Source of the DNA: Evernia prunastri
Taxonomy: Eukaryota; Ascomycota; Lecanoromycetes; Lecanorales; Parmeliaceae
Length of the DNA stretch: 45,680 nucleotides
Direction: 5' to 3'
Assembly: GCA_003184365.1 (NCBI GenBank)
Contig: NKYR01000204.1
Coordinates: 1 to 45,680 of the forward strand
Of this stretch, positions 9,981 through 19,400 are shown in pieces. Made by a program: the position numbers and the translations under genes. The notes under the pieces are model-generated. The model was not told the origin of the DNA and did not search any database. It saw nothing but the letters and a program-made list of their open reading frames with translations. Every line of letters starts with the position of its first letter. Within the stretch, counting starts at the first letter, position 1.

Positions 9981-11490
9981 CTAGTCTGCGGTAGACCATA
10001 CCAGTACTTTCGGTGACGAAATAATCTGTAAGCTATGGGTCGGCCAGGTCTCTTCCGCCCGTGTGCCAGGAGCTTTACTGCTTAGCGTGGGAGATTCTTC
10101 CCAAGTCTGTAGACATGCATGACCATTGATAGAAGCATCGTAGATCCCAATCAAGGAGTCTCCCGCAATTGAAAGAATAGAAGGCGGGTGTTCTACGCGA
10201 CGGTGTCGCCCACTAATGTTGTGAGAGCTGAGGTAGTGGCAAGCATCATCGAGAACTGCATGAGAATTGGCGCCACCAAAGCCAAAGGAGTTGACGGAGG
10301 TTCTCCGTAGTCCATGGGCGGGCCACGGAGTAGCCTTTAATGGAAACTGTGGATCGTCAGGCGCATAGTCGCAGAGCACTTTGATCGGGTTGAGTTATCC
10401 CAGGCGTTCGCCCATCCTGGTTCGAGCCTGTACTCCGAATCACTGCTCGAATTGTATCACCATCTCGGACTGCATCTGATAGGCGCTTGATCACCGCCAC
10501 GCTAGCGCCTTCTCCTCGCGCATCGCCGTTATCCCTGTGATCAAACGAAAAACACCGGCTATCATGAGAAAGGAAGCTCATATTCGACAATAGAAGCATC
10601 CAATCAGGGTTGAACATCAAATTGCATCCGGCAACAAGGGACTTCATTACGTCAGTCCCGGCAGCAACACGAGCAAAAATGGAATGTCTACCATATCTGC
10701 GTCTCCATCACGGAGACTCCGGCAAGCCATATCCAAAGCCATCAAGCTACTGGAGCATGCCGAGTCCAGGTTCATACTGGGTCCAGAGAGGTTGTAAAAC
10801 CAGCTAAGTCGATTCGCAAGCATTGCAAAGGATGAGAGACCGATAACATCGTAAGGAGGTCCTTCTCCGTGTCCTTTGTGTTAAGATGCAAATAATCGTT
10901 CGTGAAAGCTCCCGTGAATACAGATGTGCGAGAGCCCAAAACCTTCTCCAACGGTAGTCCAGCTGGATTTCTGTCACTCAAAATCGATGTGTTGGGTGCG
11001 GGATAAAAGGGAGAGTTACCATTTTCCAATGCTCTGCAATTGGTCTCCAATAGAAGTCGCTGTTGTGCATCCAACGCCGCTACCTCAGTGGTGGATATCA
11101 AAAAAAAAGGGTGCGTCAAAAGCGGATATGTCTTCTTGTATAAAATGTCCACCACGCAAAGGGATCTGCTCTACTATTAGCAGTAAGAGCCGAGAGACTG
11201 AGATGCGAAACTTATAGACAAACAGCGTCCTTCCTCTCCGAGTCTGGGTGGTAGAATGAAGCGTGATTCCACCGATCTTCAGGTACCTCTCCCATAGCGC
11301 ATCGTCCCTCCATCAACATCTTCCAGAATAATGCTGGCGATGTCGCGTCTTGATGGAATTTGAGAGAGAGACCAATGATGGCGATGGGCTCGAGCTTGTC
11401 GTGATCGACGGAGTTCCCACAGCCATTGGGCGTAATTTTGGTGAGGTCAGACTCGTCACTATTGCATTCGTGGGAGGCGTGTCGGTTCAT
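9981..11490 (-). pseudogene. PKS ketosynthase domain remnant
   Basis: The N-terminal KS of the PKS condenses extender units onto the growing chain. The active-site cysteine motif DSACSSS is present (Cys codon 10755-10757). The sequence then runs to SNQDGRTPGITQPDQ near 10390 and jumps to the C-terminal KS motif RTSVNSFGFGGANSHA. In intact family members roughly 80-90 residues lie between these points, including the two catalytic histidines in the HGTGT and NIGH motifs; both are gone and the frame changes at the junction. A one-base loss near 10861, in a short G run of the minus strand, also breaks the frame after DTEK. The linker ends in an in-frame TAG at 9981-9983 where related proteins continue, so the domain is dead. 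Confidence 0.9.
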
Positions 11491-12179
11491 TTCCGAAGAG
11501 AACTGTAACTATACGTGAATGTGGAGGGAGGGAGTTTAGATTCGGGGAGATACATAGCACGATTGTGAGATGGAGTGCGGGCTGTAAGGAGCCCCTTCAA
11601 AGGTTTAGCGCTTTACATAAGAACATTCTTACCCCATCACCTATGAGCGCCGTTATGCACCTTTCGGCCCCTTCAGCTATCACTCTTGGAGCGAAACAGT
11701 TTTACACGAACCTTATCGTCCTGAATGTATTTCCTTGTAGATGTACAACTACACGGAGAAAGTTGACGACATGAGACTTTTTTTCTTCCGCACGAATTAA
11801 TTCTCCTACGAACTGCAACGCTAATCGGAAGATATCAGCACCGTTGTGCTCTCCTCACGTAAACGTCTTCGGATGAAAGCGGGATTCTGCAACCAGCTCA
11901 GAGCAAAATCTTTTTGACCATGTGAGACATTGCTGCAACTTCCTTTTCCGCACGAATACAATTTCTTCTGGTGAAAAGGACGATACAGCATACGTCGATC
12001 GCGTCTCTCAAGCAGTCCAACCAGAATAGTCCTCGGGAACACCGGTCTTCCTAAGGGATCATTACGACATATATCTCAACTACTCCTCCCAAGCGCGAGT
12101 GGCTGGTCAGTTCGAAATATATCTCTACACATTCCTAACATCCGTAGTCAGCAAAACAGGCTTCATTCAATTATTCGAC
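11491..12179. promoter_or_regulatory. Divergent promoter region, PKS / 2OG oxygenase
   Basis: This 689-bp gap separates the divergent starts of the PKS and the oxygenase, so it should hold both promoters. A 12-bp word TTCCGCACGAAT occurs twice in the same orientation (11786-11797 and 11946-11957). A CGG and a CCG stand in inverted orientation 12 bp apart (11826-11843), the half-site layout bound by Zn2Cys6 cluster regulators. Both are candidates only; no regulator gene is in the window. Confidence 0.35.
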
Positions 12180-13441
12180 ATGACTGTCGATTCCTTTCCA
12201 GGACTGCCACCGTTCCCGGACGACGTCCCCACTGTCAGTCTAACCCATATATCCTTCTTGAAATTGCAGACTGGCGATGTCACCGAGGTAGATCATCTTT
12301 TTCAAGCATGCAAACAGTGGGGATTTTTCTTTCTCGATCTGCGCGACAACGCTCAAGGATCCACCCTCCTCGATCTCGCCGATCAAGTTTTGGGGATTGG
12401 GAAGAATGTGTTTGACCTGGACCTGGAGGAGAAGAATAAGTATCATATGAGCAAGGGAAGCTTTGACGGGTAAGTAACCTGCTCACATGATTTGATACCC
12501 CGACGATCTTTTTCTTTCTTTCTTTCGAGGTGGCATCTCCATTTTGACAGCAATGAGCCCCGTGCATTCAGTGAGTGAGGTGGACACTGAAATTCAGTAG
12601 ATACAAAGGCACGGGAGAAATCATCGTCGATAGTGACGGTAACAAAGATCGGTTGGAATCTTACAGTCTAGCGAAAGACCATCTCGTCGGTCTCAAAGAC
12701 GTCCCCAGCCCCGCCGTCACGGATGAGAGCATATCAACCCTACGCTCGTATACCGAACTTGCGCATTCAGTCATCACCACGATCCTCGATCGGCTTGATG
12801 GTCCTCTGGATCTGCCCCATGGCACATTGGCGAATATGCATCGCATCATGGAACCAGCGGGCAATCAGACCCGTGTACTCAAATACCCACCCCAGCCCGC
12901 AGGCGATCGTTGCACCGCACTCGTCCCCGCCATCGTCCCACACACTGATTTTGGTAGCATCACCCTCTTGTTCAACAAATTAGGTGGATTGCAAGTCCTC
13001 CCTCCTCACGAAACCACAGCTTGGAAGTTTGTCCGCCCGATCCCCGGCCACGCCATCGTCAATCTCGGCGATGCCATGGTCAAGCTGACACGAGGCCTCT
13101 TACGCTCCAATATTCACCGCGTCATCTATGCCCCTGGCGCCCAGGCAGAGTACACACGGTTCAGCTTGGCCTATCTGGCCAGACCACAAGACACAACCAT
13201 CATGAGAGGATTGGAGGGGAGTAGCGTGATTCCCCAGCTTGCCGAAGGGGAGGTCGAGGAGGACGTCACCATCAAAGACTGGATCATTCGAGGGAATCTA
13301 GCCTTGACTACGGATACATACAAGAAGGGGATGTGGTTGCTGACGAGAGGAACTGAAGAACAAAGCATGAAGCATGGGAAGCCGGTCCAGACTGACAAGA
13401 CGCCGCTGATGACAGTGTCTGCGTGCGAGGATATTGTTTAG
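12180..13441 (+). CDS. 2-oxoglutarate/Fe(II)-dependent oxygenase (isopenicillin N synthase-like)
   Basis: Two exons, 12180-12469 and 12598-13441, joined over a 128-nt intron (donor GGTAAGTAA, acceptor TTCAG), encode 377 residues with no stop or frameshift. The N-terminal half matches the DIOX_N type (residues about 15-140, with the WGFFFLD strand at 47-53). The C-terminal half is the 2OG-Fe(II) oxygenase fold. The iron ligands His212, Asp214 (PHTDFGS) and His270 (NIHRV) and the 2-oxoglutarate-binding Arg284 and Ser286 (RFS) are all present. Such enzymes hydroxylate, desaturate or close rings with O2 and 2-oxoglutarate in the cytosol. The ATG at 12180 was preferred to one at 12099 because the family fold starts soon after it. 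It is divergent from the dead PKS and was probably a tailoring enzyme of that pathway. The substrate is unknown. Confidence 0.93.
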
Positions 13442-14155
13442 GGTTCAGGTTGCTCGAGTCATGACATGCTGGAAGGGGTTTCATCTTCTCGTTTTCTCAG
13501 AGTTTCGAGATTCAGAGTATCGTTCTCTAAAGAATGAATTCACATGCAATGGACCTGAATGCTCCCGCTATGACCGGCGCCCTCCAGATTCTGTGAATAG
13601 CCCCTCAATCCCGATGACCTTCTCACGATGTAAGCGACTTCAATGAATCGTTTCTATCTTACGACCAGAGGCCCCCTGAAACCTACGGGTAAAAATTAAC
13701 CGGAGCCCATCCATATGCAAATCGCCGGTAGACAGCGGTACAATGCTGCAATGCTGCAGGGACAATTGTCGGCAGCTGAGGGTCCCCTACGGTCAGGTTG
13801 CAGTCAATCTACTACATGCACTCAGAGGCTGCCTGGAACGTGACTGAACAGCGCAACGATATTCGCGACATGAGAACCCGACAAACAGCTCAAGTCTCAA
13901 AGGGGCGCGTCCATCACACGGAATACAACGGTCAGGTGGCAAGCGCTCGCCCCACGCTCTCTACGATATGCGTTTTGAATTAGTCTGACCTATGTTTTGC
14001 GCCTAGGTAGGTAGCAATCATAACAACATCAATCACCAGTGTGGGACAACGCAAAATACAAGCACCACACATCTTCCGATTTGGACTCCATTGACAACAT
14101 CAGGCACTTTTCAGTTCCTGATACGCTATACAGCTACCGCTACTCTCTTACAACC
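13442..14155. other. Convergent intergenic region, no gene seen
   Basis: This is the shared downstream region of the oxygenase and the hydrolase remnant, which converge here. Open frames up to 70 codons have no family features. I see no repeat beyond the short CAATGCTG doublet at 13741. Confidence 0.5.
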
Positions 14156-15046
14156 TTATCTCCCTGACACTTCCCCATTGAGTCGGTAATGGATCTCCCC
14201 TGAGCGTTTGCTAGATTCACATTGGTCGATTGTCCTTCTGATGGCACGAATTGTCCCGTTCATTGCGCCGTGCGATCTAGCTCCCGGCACGTCATGGCCG
14301 AGATCGTGAACAAATACGGTTCGTACATGTGGATTGCACAGCTCGCTGAGAACGGGACATGTTTCCTCGGCCAAATCGTCGTTTGAACCCCAGATGTGCG
14401 CGGTGGGTATCGGGATCAGCTCTCCTGCTGTGGAACCCATTTTTCGTATCTCACCCTGGAGAATCGCTGTCGGGTCGTAGGGTATTGCCGCCGAGAGGAA
14501 AATGGCACACTTGAAAATTGGTGATGAGCAGAGTAGCGGCAAGAGCCCCGCCCAAGGAGAAGCCCAGAACTCCGTCGAATGGCCCTTCCTCCGCTACATA
14601 TCTTTCCAGGTCCGAGAGAGCCTCGCGTATGCTCTCTGCCGAGTCCAGGTCGAAATACTTGAAGTATTGATCATCTGCCGTGAAGAATGGTTGGATTTCT
14701 GTATCTCATTAGCACGGAACGTCGAAAGCTCTTCAGGTCCCGAACCCGGTGCCATTGGGCACGGAAGTGATGCTTCCACAAACTCAAAAGTGTCGTGATC
14801 AGCAAGCTCGTATCGCATGGCCGCTGTCATTTCTCAGATCTAATGTCGGCCCAAAACAGAGTCCCCAGTCCACAGTGCTTACCAGTCTGCGTTTCGAAGA
14901 CCTGCACCCTGATCAAAGAGTCAGTCTACTATGCGCGGCCACAAATCACTGCGTCAGGCATAGAAAGAGGCATTTGTGAAGGGCTGGGGGGAAAGCATTG
15001 TAGACCTCGCTGTTTGTCCATAGCCATGAAGACAGAGAAAATACAT
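14156..15046 (-). pseudogene. FSH-type serine hydrolase (LovG-like), frameshifted
   Basis: An alpha/beta hydrolase of the FSH1 family. The start at 15044-15046 gives MYFLCLHGYG, the usual opening with the oxyanion-hole loop. A proposed 59-nt intron (14824-14882) joins VFETQT to AAMRYELADH. The nucleophile motif is GFSLG (Ser codon 14556-14558), with the usual Asp region (HIWGSNDD) and His region (LGHDVPGA) further on; the stop is at 14156-14158. A one-base shift near 14530 separates ALAATLL from SSPIFKCAIF. A second shift or an unusual intron is needed near 15020, where the family motif GTNSEVF is readable only one base out of frame. Members such as LovG release polyketides from highly reducing PKSs lacking a thioesterase, which fits the neighbour. 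If the shifts are sequencing errors the gene could be functional. Confidence 0.82.
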
Positions 15047-16154
15047 ATCTGTCCTAACTTATTCCTTGACCCGTTATAACCTCCTAAGGTTGCGTTTACT
15101 AAGTATCTGATAAGGAGAAGTGGTGGCCAGAAAAGATGAAGCGAGGAGGGGCTTGTGAGAAACGAGATCTGTGGAATAGAATGAGAGGGTGTTTATGGTC
15201 ATGATACAAAGAGTGATGGAAGAAAGTAGAATACGGAGGAAAGCAAGTACGTAGGAGTATCCGAAATAGAGACAGCCGGTATACCCATACCATGCCCATA
15301 GCAAGACATCAAAGCAGCGTTTATTCTATAGCGGTGAGCCGATCGACACGATACGGACCTGCATCAAAGTGGCTTGCACGGAATGCTCTCTGACAACCCC
15401 ACGACAGTCCAGAGTCTCGACTTTGACAAGTATCGGTACGTATTGGTACAAAGCAACCTCACTTCTAGCTTTGAGGGATATATCCGCAAGGTTGACACAA
15501 TGCGATGGGTTTGATAGGTTACTACCCGGTGCCCGATGTGCAGGTAGGTACCTAGATTCAAACTTCAAAGCATTCAAAAAAATGAAAAGATGAAAAAATG
15601 AAAAAAATCGAGGAAAAAAAAGCGTAGAATACAGAATCTATTAGTTCAACACAATGGGATATGCAAGAGGCATGCTAAGTCAAGCCTAGACCTACCTCAT
15701 GATGAAAGGCTGCAGTGATTCTGCGGGGAAAAGAACCTTCTCGGTATCTAATGGTTGCATTCCCCATGCGTACGCGCTCATCACGACCAGTCATTTTCGA
15801 ATCTGGTCTCATTGTGTATGCGCGCGAAAGACTGTAAGAGCTGAGAGGTGCTGCAGATGGAGATTCACAATAGCATAGTGCAAGATTCGCGTCAAATAAA
15901 ATAAAATAGAGCATTCTATCAACTTCGCCAGCACCGCAACAGCAGCAATGTATAGATTCAAGTGTCGAAAACGAGCGACACACCTCTCGCAAGAATGTGA
16001 CTATTCCAATGCAGACAATCGTTAGGCGACCAGAACTTTCAAAAAGATCAGGTCTGGTCTACTCAACGCGCGCGAACGTAACGCGCCGCCTGCTCAGGAG
16101 ACAACGTAATAAGCTCACCAACTCATCTCATCGTCAACGGGCCTAGGCTGACCG
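15047..16154. other. Intergenic region, no gene seen
   Basis: This stretch has ordinary composition with an A-rich run near 15575-15625 made of repeated GAAAAAATGAAAA-like words. The open frames of 60-105 codons on both strands overlap each other and show no family motif. I see nothing else to annotate. Confidence 0.45.
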
Positions 16155-16706
16155 ATGAACAGCATGAAACGCAACGCGACCGTCTCTCCCCTTCTCCGTC
16201 TACCGTCCGAAATTCGAAATCGCATGTACAACGTCGTGTTTGGCGCTCACCGGCTTCACATTGACTACAGGCCCCACGAGCACATCCGACAGGTCATCGA
16301 GGGCCGTCTCGATAGGATTCACGTGCCCGGCGGGCTGTATCATTTCGCGGGCGTCGGACTCGATCAGAAGATATGCATCGGGCTTCTTCGTGTGTGCAGG
16401 CAGACTTATGAGGAAGCGGCTTTGCTACCATATACACTTAACACGTTTCGTTTTACGAACGATTGGGTGCGACGGCGGTTCGAGAAGGAGAGCAAACCCG
16501 TGCACAAAAGAGCAGTCTGTAAATATGGTTATATGAGTAAGGCCAAGTTGCTGCGTGTGCAAGCGTCTGGCAGAGCACGGTTGACAAAGTCACGTAGTAG
16601 GGCCCAGAAGTCGGACAGGTCACGGAGAACAGAAGGCACGTCTTTTGTTGGCACAAGGAGGTCTCTGATATTGAAGACACATAGGACGTGGGACAGGACC
16701 TCATAA
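16155..16706 (+). CDS. DUF7730-like / F-box-like fungal protein, truncated by a repeat
   Basis: An open frame of 183 residues. The first 115 or so carry the pattern common in fungal DUF7730-type proteins: LLRLPSEIRNRMYNVVFGAH (an F-box-like helix), then LLRVCRQTYEEAALLPYTLNTFRF. The function of this abundant fungal family is not known. After about residue 120 the sequence becomes Arg/Ser/Lys-rich and runs into the 89-bp tandem repeat (16621-16798), so the C-terminal part is probably not original and the gene looks truncated. Relatives are usually longer. No intron is needed. Confidence 0.6.
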   Translation: MNSMKRNATVSPLLRLPSEIRNRMYNVVFGAHRLHIDYRPHEHIRQVIEGRLDRIHVPGGLYHFAGVGLDQKICIGLLRVCRQTYEEAALLPYTLNTFRFTNDWVRRRFEKESKPVHKRAVCKYGYMSKAKLLRVQASGRARLTKSRSRAQKSDRSRRTEGTSFVGTRRSLILKTHRTWDRTS

Positions 16707-16798
16707 GACCACGGAGGACAGAAGGCGCGTCTTTTGTTGGCACAAGGAGGTCTCTGATATCGAAGACACATAGGACGTGGGACAGGACCTCGTAAGAC
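16621..16798. repeat. 89-bp tandem duplication
   Basis: Two adjacent copies (16621-16709 and 16710-16798) of an 89-bp unit differ at about four positions (for example TATTGAAG versus TATCGAAG, CTCATAAG versus CTCGTAAG). Three of the visible differences are transitions. The first copy supplies the last 29 codons of the DUF7730-like frame and its stop. Confidence 0.9.
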
Positions 16799-17595
16799 CT
16801 TCGAGTCTAGCACCACACGCTCGCATCGATCGATCTCTAGATACTCAATTAACTCGTTGGTGAGGAGCCAAAAGCCAGTGGCTTGATGCACGTGCCGCTG
16901 TTAGTTGCTACCTAAGATGTGTACAAGTACTTGGAGTGGCAACTGCCTCCTCAACGAGCTGATACTCCGCCGCCAAATCGTCGATCATCGCGATTCAGGC
17001 TTCGCATTGATGATAAGTTCATCGATAACGACACAGTGTAATCGTTATATCAGCTTCTTTATTTCAACCAGCATTAATCAAAATCGTATTCTGCGTATGA
17101 TCAATGCACGTATACCCGTAGATCACAGCAGAATAACGCTCATGTGCAGAGCTAAAAACTTTCAATACTTATCGAGATTTCACTCTTCTAGCTCTTATTT
17201 ATGCTTTCTCTTTAGAATACAGCGATCAAATCAATTCTCGTTGAAGATCATATCAAATCCTGTGTATCTGTTACTAAATATTTTGCGTCATTCGCAGAGC
17301 AGCGAAAAAAGCGAGTTCGTACCTCTGCCTGAAGACACTCCTCTCCTCACTAAATGCTTTTCAGATTTCTTCTAATCGCTCAGAAGTATATGAATATAGT
17401 TGCGCTGTTCGATCGTGTGTAGACTGTCTGATCTCGAAAAGATGAAAGTAGCAATCTATATTCTTACTCATTCCGACACAGCTCTCGTATCCACGATGAT
17501 TAAATCAGTCTAATCAGCCTAGAATTAGAGCGCGTAGAAAGATCTCAAATGAGTTAATAAAGCAGCTGACAGTGAAGCACGAGAAGGGCGATTAT
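16799..17595. other. Intergenic region before the LTR element, no gene seen
   Basis: AT content rises to the right. A 156-codon open frame on the plus strand (16905-17375) has no recognisable family motif and a composition like its surroundings, so I do not call it a gene. Confidence 0.45.
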
Positions 17596-17820
17596 TGTCA
17601 GAACCGTGCCCAGAGTCAAGTCTAATGGGGGTAAATTGAATAAGACAACTAGATAAAGAGCGAATATGTACACAGGAGAAGAGCGCTTAAATACTAGGAA
17701 GAATCCCCGCTAGCCTATGTGATAATGAGAATGTGTCAATGACCAATAAATACTCTATGTGCCTGACACATAGCCATAAACACTCCCTTTGTACCTGACA
17801 GCTAGGGTACGTCCGTAACA
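17596..17820 (-). repeat. 3' LTR (225 bp)
   Basis: Starts TGTCAGAACC and ends CCGTAACA on the plus strand; TG...CA ends hold on both strands. I found no difference from the partner LTR at 19052-19276 when reading the two side by side. Confidence 0.9.
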
Positions 17821-18430
17821 CTACCCCCCCCCTCAGGCAAGCGATGCCCCAGCGCTGTAGATTGGCCTGCGAGTCGTCTGCGTGCAGAAAGAATGAGGAT
17901 AGTGGCGAGGTCTCGGAGATTTCGGAGACGGCGTGGCCTTTTTGACTTGGCAATAGCGTTGTGAGNAGTCGGTCAGGTGTAAGGATGGTTTGATGCATTT
18001 GTCTAAGGCGATCATCGTCAGGCGCCTGAGGCTTAGAACCGGCCATTCTGGTCAGAGCATCGGCCTTAGAATTCTGAACTCCAGGCCGAAATTGGATCCT
18101 GATATTGAATTCTGATAGGAGATCCAGATATCTTGCTTGACGTCGACTCAGGTCACGTCCCTCTGCAAAGTACATAAGACCCTTATGATCAGTGAAGATT
18201 TTGACTGGGATATCAGTGCATTCCAGCTCCGGTCTCCAATGTTCTAGGCAGCGAATGATTGCAAGGAGTTCCTTGTCATAGATCTGATAGTTGCACTCAG
18301 CGGGCGCGAGATTCTTGCTGTAGAAGGCGACTGGGTGGAGAACGCCTTCGTCATCATACTGAGACAAGACACCCCCCATTGACGTAGTCCGAGGAGTCTG
18401 TCTCCAGGATTGCCTGGCGATTCCTATCAA
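17821..18430 (-). pseudogene. Ty3/gypsy pol fragment: RNase H domain
   Basis: The minus-strand frame begins near 18400 and contains the Ty3/gypsy RNase H core: GGVLSQYDDEGVLHPVAFYSK, NYQIYDKELLAIIRCLEHWR, FTDHKGLMYF and ADALTRM. This enzyme part degrades the RNA template during reverse transcription. The reverse transcriptase upstream and integrase downstream are missing. The frame runs into an N at 17966 and then out through the LTR, so its last 60 or so codons are not protein-coding in the element. Confidence 0.88.
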
Positions 18431-18588
18431 AATGGCGGAGAGGAGGGGCTTCGGTTATGGCCTNNNNNNNNNNNNNNNNNNNNNATCATACTGAGACAAG
18501 ACACCCCCCATTGACGTAGTCCGAGGAGTCTGTCTCCAGGATTGCCTGGCGATTCCTATCAAAATGGCGGAGAGTAGGGGCTTCGGTT
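18353..18588. repeat. 104-bp duplicate around an N gap
   Basis: Bases 18353-18456 and 18485-18588 are the same 104-bp sequence with one difference noticed (GAGAGGAGGGG versus GAGAGTAGGGG). They flank the 21-N gap at 18464-18484, and a single N closes the right copy at 18589. This is what an unresolved overlap between two contig ends looks like, rather than a biological duplication. Confidence 0.88.
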
Positions 18589-19051
18589 NCTCAACACCTT
18601 TTCCTCGTGCCATGTTGTCACTGTCTAGCACACTCGTTTCTTATCCGTTTGAGGTGCCACGAAGACTGGTAATGCTTTGAATGGTGTTCTTTTGAATGGT
18701 AACAGCTTGATGGGGTGGTTTCTTGACTGCTTAAGGAAGAACGTCCAGGCGGAGTTGGATGCGGAGCGGAGAAAGAAGTCTTTGTTCTTTAATGAAGTTT
18801 GTTCTTTTTGTTAGGGGGGTTGTTTGCACGAATGCTGGGGTGCTTGCACGTATGCAGCAGTACCTCCTCGTAAGGGGTTTTCCTTGTGGTCAACAAGTCC
18901 TAGCCACGAATGGTTCGTTTTGCCCGTAGGTAGGCCACACCCGGATGCCCAATGATCTGACGTCGAAACGTCTTCACAACGGTCCCGATGACAATTTTCT
19001 TTTACTGTTCGCTTGTCAGTACGAACGGAAGGGTGGATGATCTAGTTGTAG

Positions 19052-19276
19052 TGTCAGAACCGTGCCCAGAGTCAAGTCTAATGGGGGTAAATTGAATAAG
19101 ACAACTAGATAAAGAGCGAATATGTACACAGGAGAAGAGCGCTTAAATACTAGGAAGAATCCCCGCTAGCCTATGTGATAATGAGAATGTGTCAATGACC
19201 AATAAATACTCTATGTGCCTGACACATAGCCATAAACACTCCCTTTGTACCTGACAGCTAGGGTACGTCCGTAACA
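19052..19276 (-). repeat. 5' LTR (225 bp)
   Basis: Partner of the LTR at 17596-17820, same length and apparently the same sequence. It is followed directly by the GCAGTTAT tandem array. No primer-binding site complementary to a tRNA could be named from the bases just inside it. Confidence 0.9.
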
Positions 19277-19400
19277 GTTATTCAGTCATGCAGTTATGCA
19301 GTTATGCAGTTATGCAGTTATGTAGTTATGCAGTTATGTAGTTATGCAGTTATGTAGTTATGTAGTTATGCAGTTATACAGTTATGCAGTCATGCAATTA
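19277..19400. repeat. 8-bp tandem repeat (G[C/T]AGTTAT)n
   Basis: About fourteen tandem units of GCAGTTAT, with GTAGTTAT, ACAGTTAT and GCAGTCAT variants. Nearly all variation is C-to-T or G-to-A, consistent with RIP-like or deamination decay. It begins directly at the end of the LTR. Confidence 0.9.

Larger units (their letters stand above)
1456..11490 (-). pseudogene. Highly reducing polyketide synthase, multiply disrupted
   Basis: The minus strand carries a type I iterative highly reducing PKS with domains in the order KS, AT, DH, MT, structural region, ER, KR, ACP. Such enzymes build reduced, methylated polyketide chains on an ACP. The start chosen is the ATG at 11488-11490, followed within 40 residues by the KS opening EPIAIIGLSLKF. 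Introns inferred from splice signals and restored frame: 11166-11223, 10963-11019, 10642-10691, 9566-9619, 9357-9405, 8201-8341 and 2302-2354. A further ER-KR intron near 2650-2730 is unresolved. In-frame stops occur at 9981-9983, 7850-7852, 3847-3849 and 3004-3006. Single-base frameshifts lie near 10861, 8838, 8686, 3420 and 3332. A KS segment is deleted near 10390 and a transposon interrupts the MT (4559-6532). No functional product is possible. No terminal thioesterase is seen, which fits the neighbouring hydrolase remnant. Confidence 0.95.
17596..19276 (-). mobile_element. Ty3/gypsy LTR retrotransposon, internally collapsed
   Basis: Two same-orientation 225-bp LTRs (17596-17820 and 19052-19276), beginning TGTCAG and ending GTAACA on the plus strand, flank an interior read on the minus strand. 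A polypurine tract (the complement of the C run at 17823-17831) stands directly upstream of the left LTR, which is therefore the 3' LTR. The only recognisable coding part is the RNase H region of pol near the 3' end. Everything between it and the 5' LTR is reduced to about 0.6 kb around a 21-N gap (18464-18484). Flanking pentamers are ATTAT and GTTAT, an imperfect candidate for a target duplication. The element shows no RIP. Confidence 0.88.

Noticed and set aside
10642..10691. Pair of stop codons in the KS after DGDADM
   Set aside because: They lie inside a 50-nt intron with donor GTAGAC and acceptor GAAG; splicing joins the two conserved KS blocks in frame.
12099..12179. Upstream in-frame ATG for the 2OG oxygenase
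   Set aside because: It would add 27 hydrophobic residues outside the family fold; the ATG at 12180 fits the family start better.
16905..17375. 156-codon plus-strand open frame before the LTR element
   Set aside because: No motif, Ile/Ser/Arg-rich composition like the surrounding DNA, and no splice-supported extension.
19277..19400. Short regular repeats resembling a CRISPR array
   Set aside because: Units are contiguous 8-mers without spacers, in a fungal sequence; this is a simple tandem repeat.
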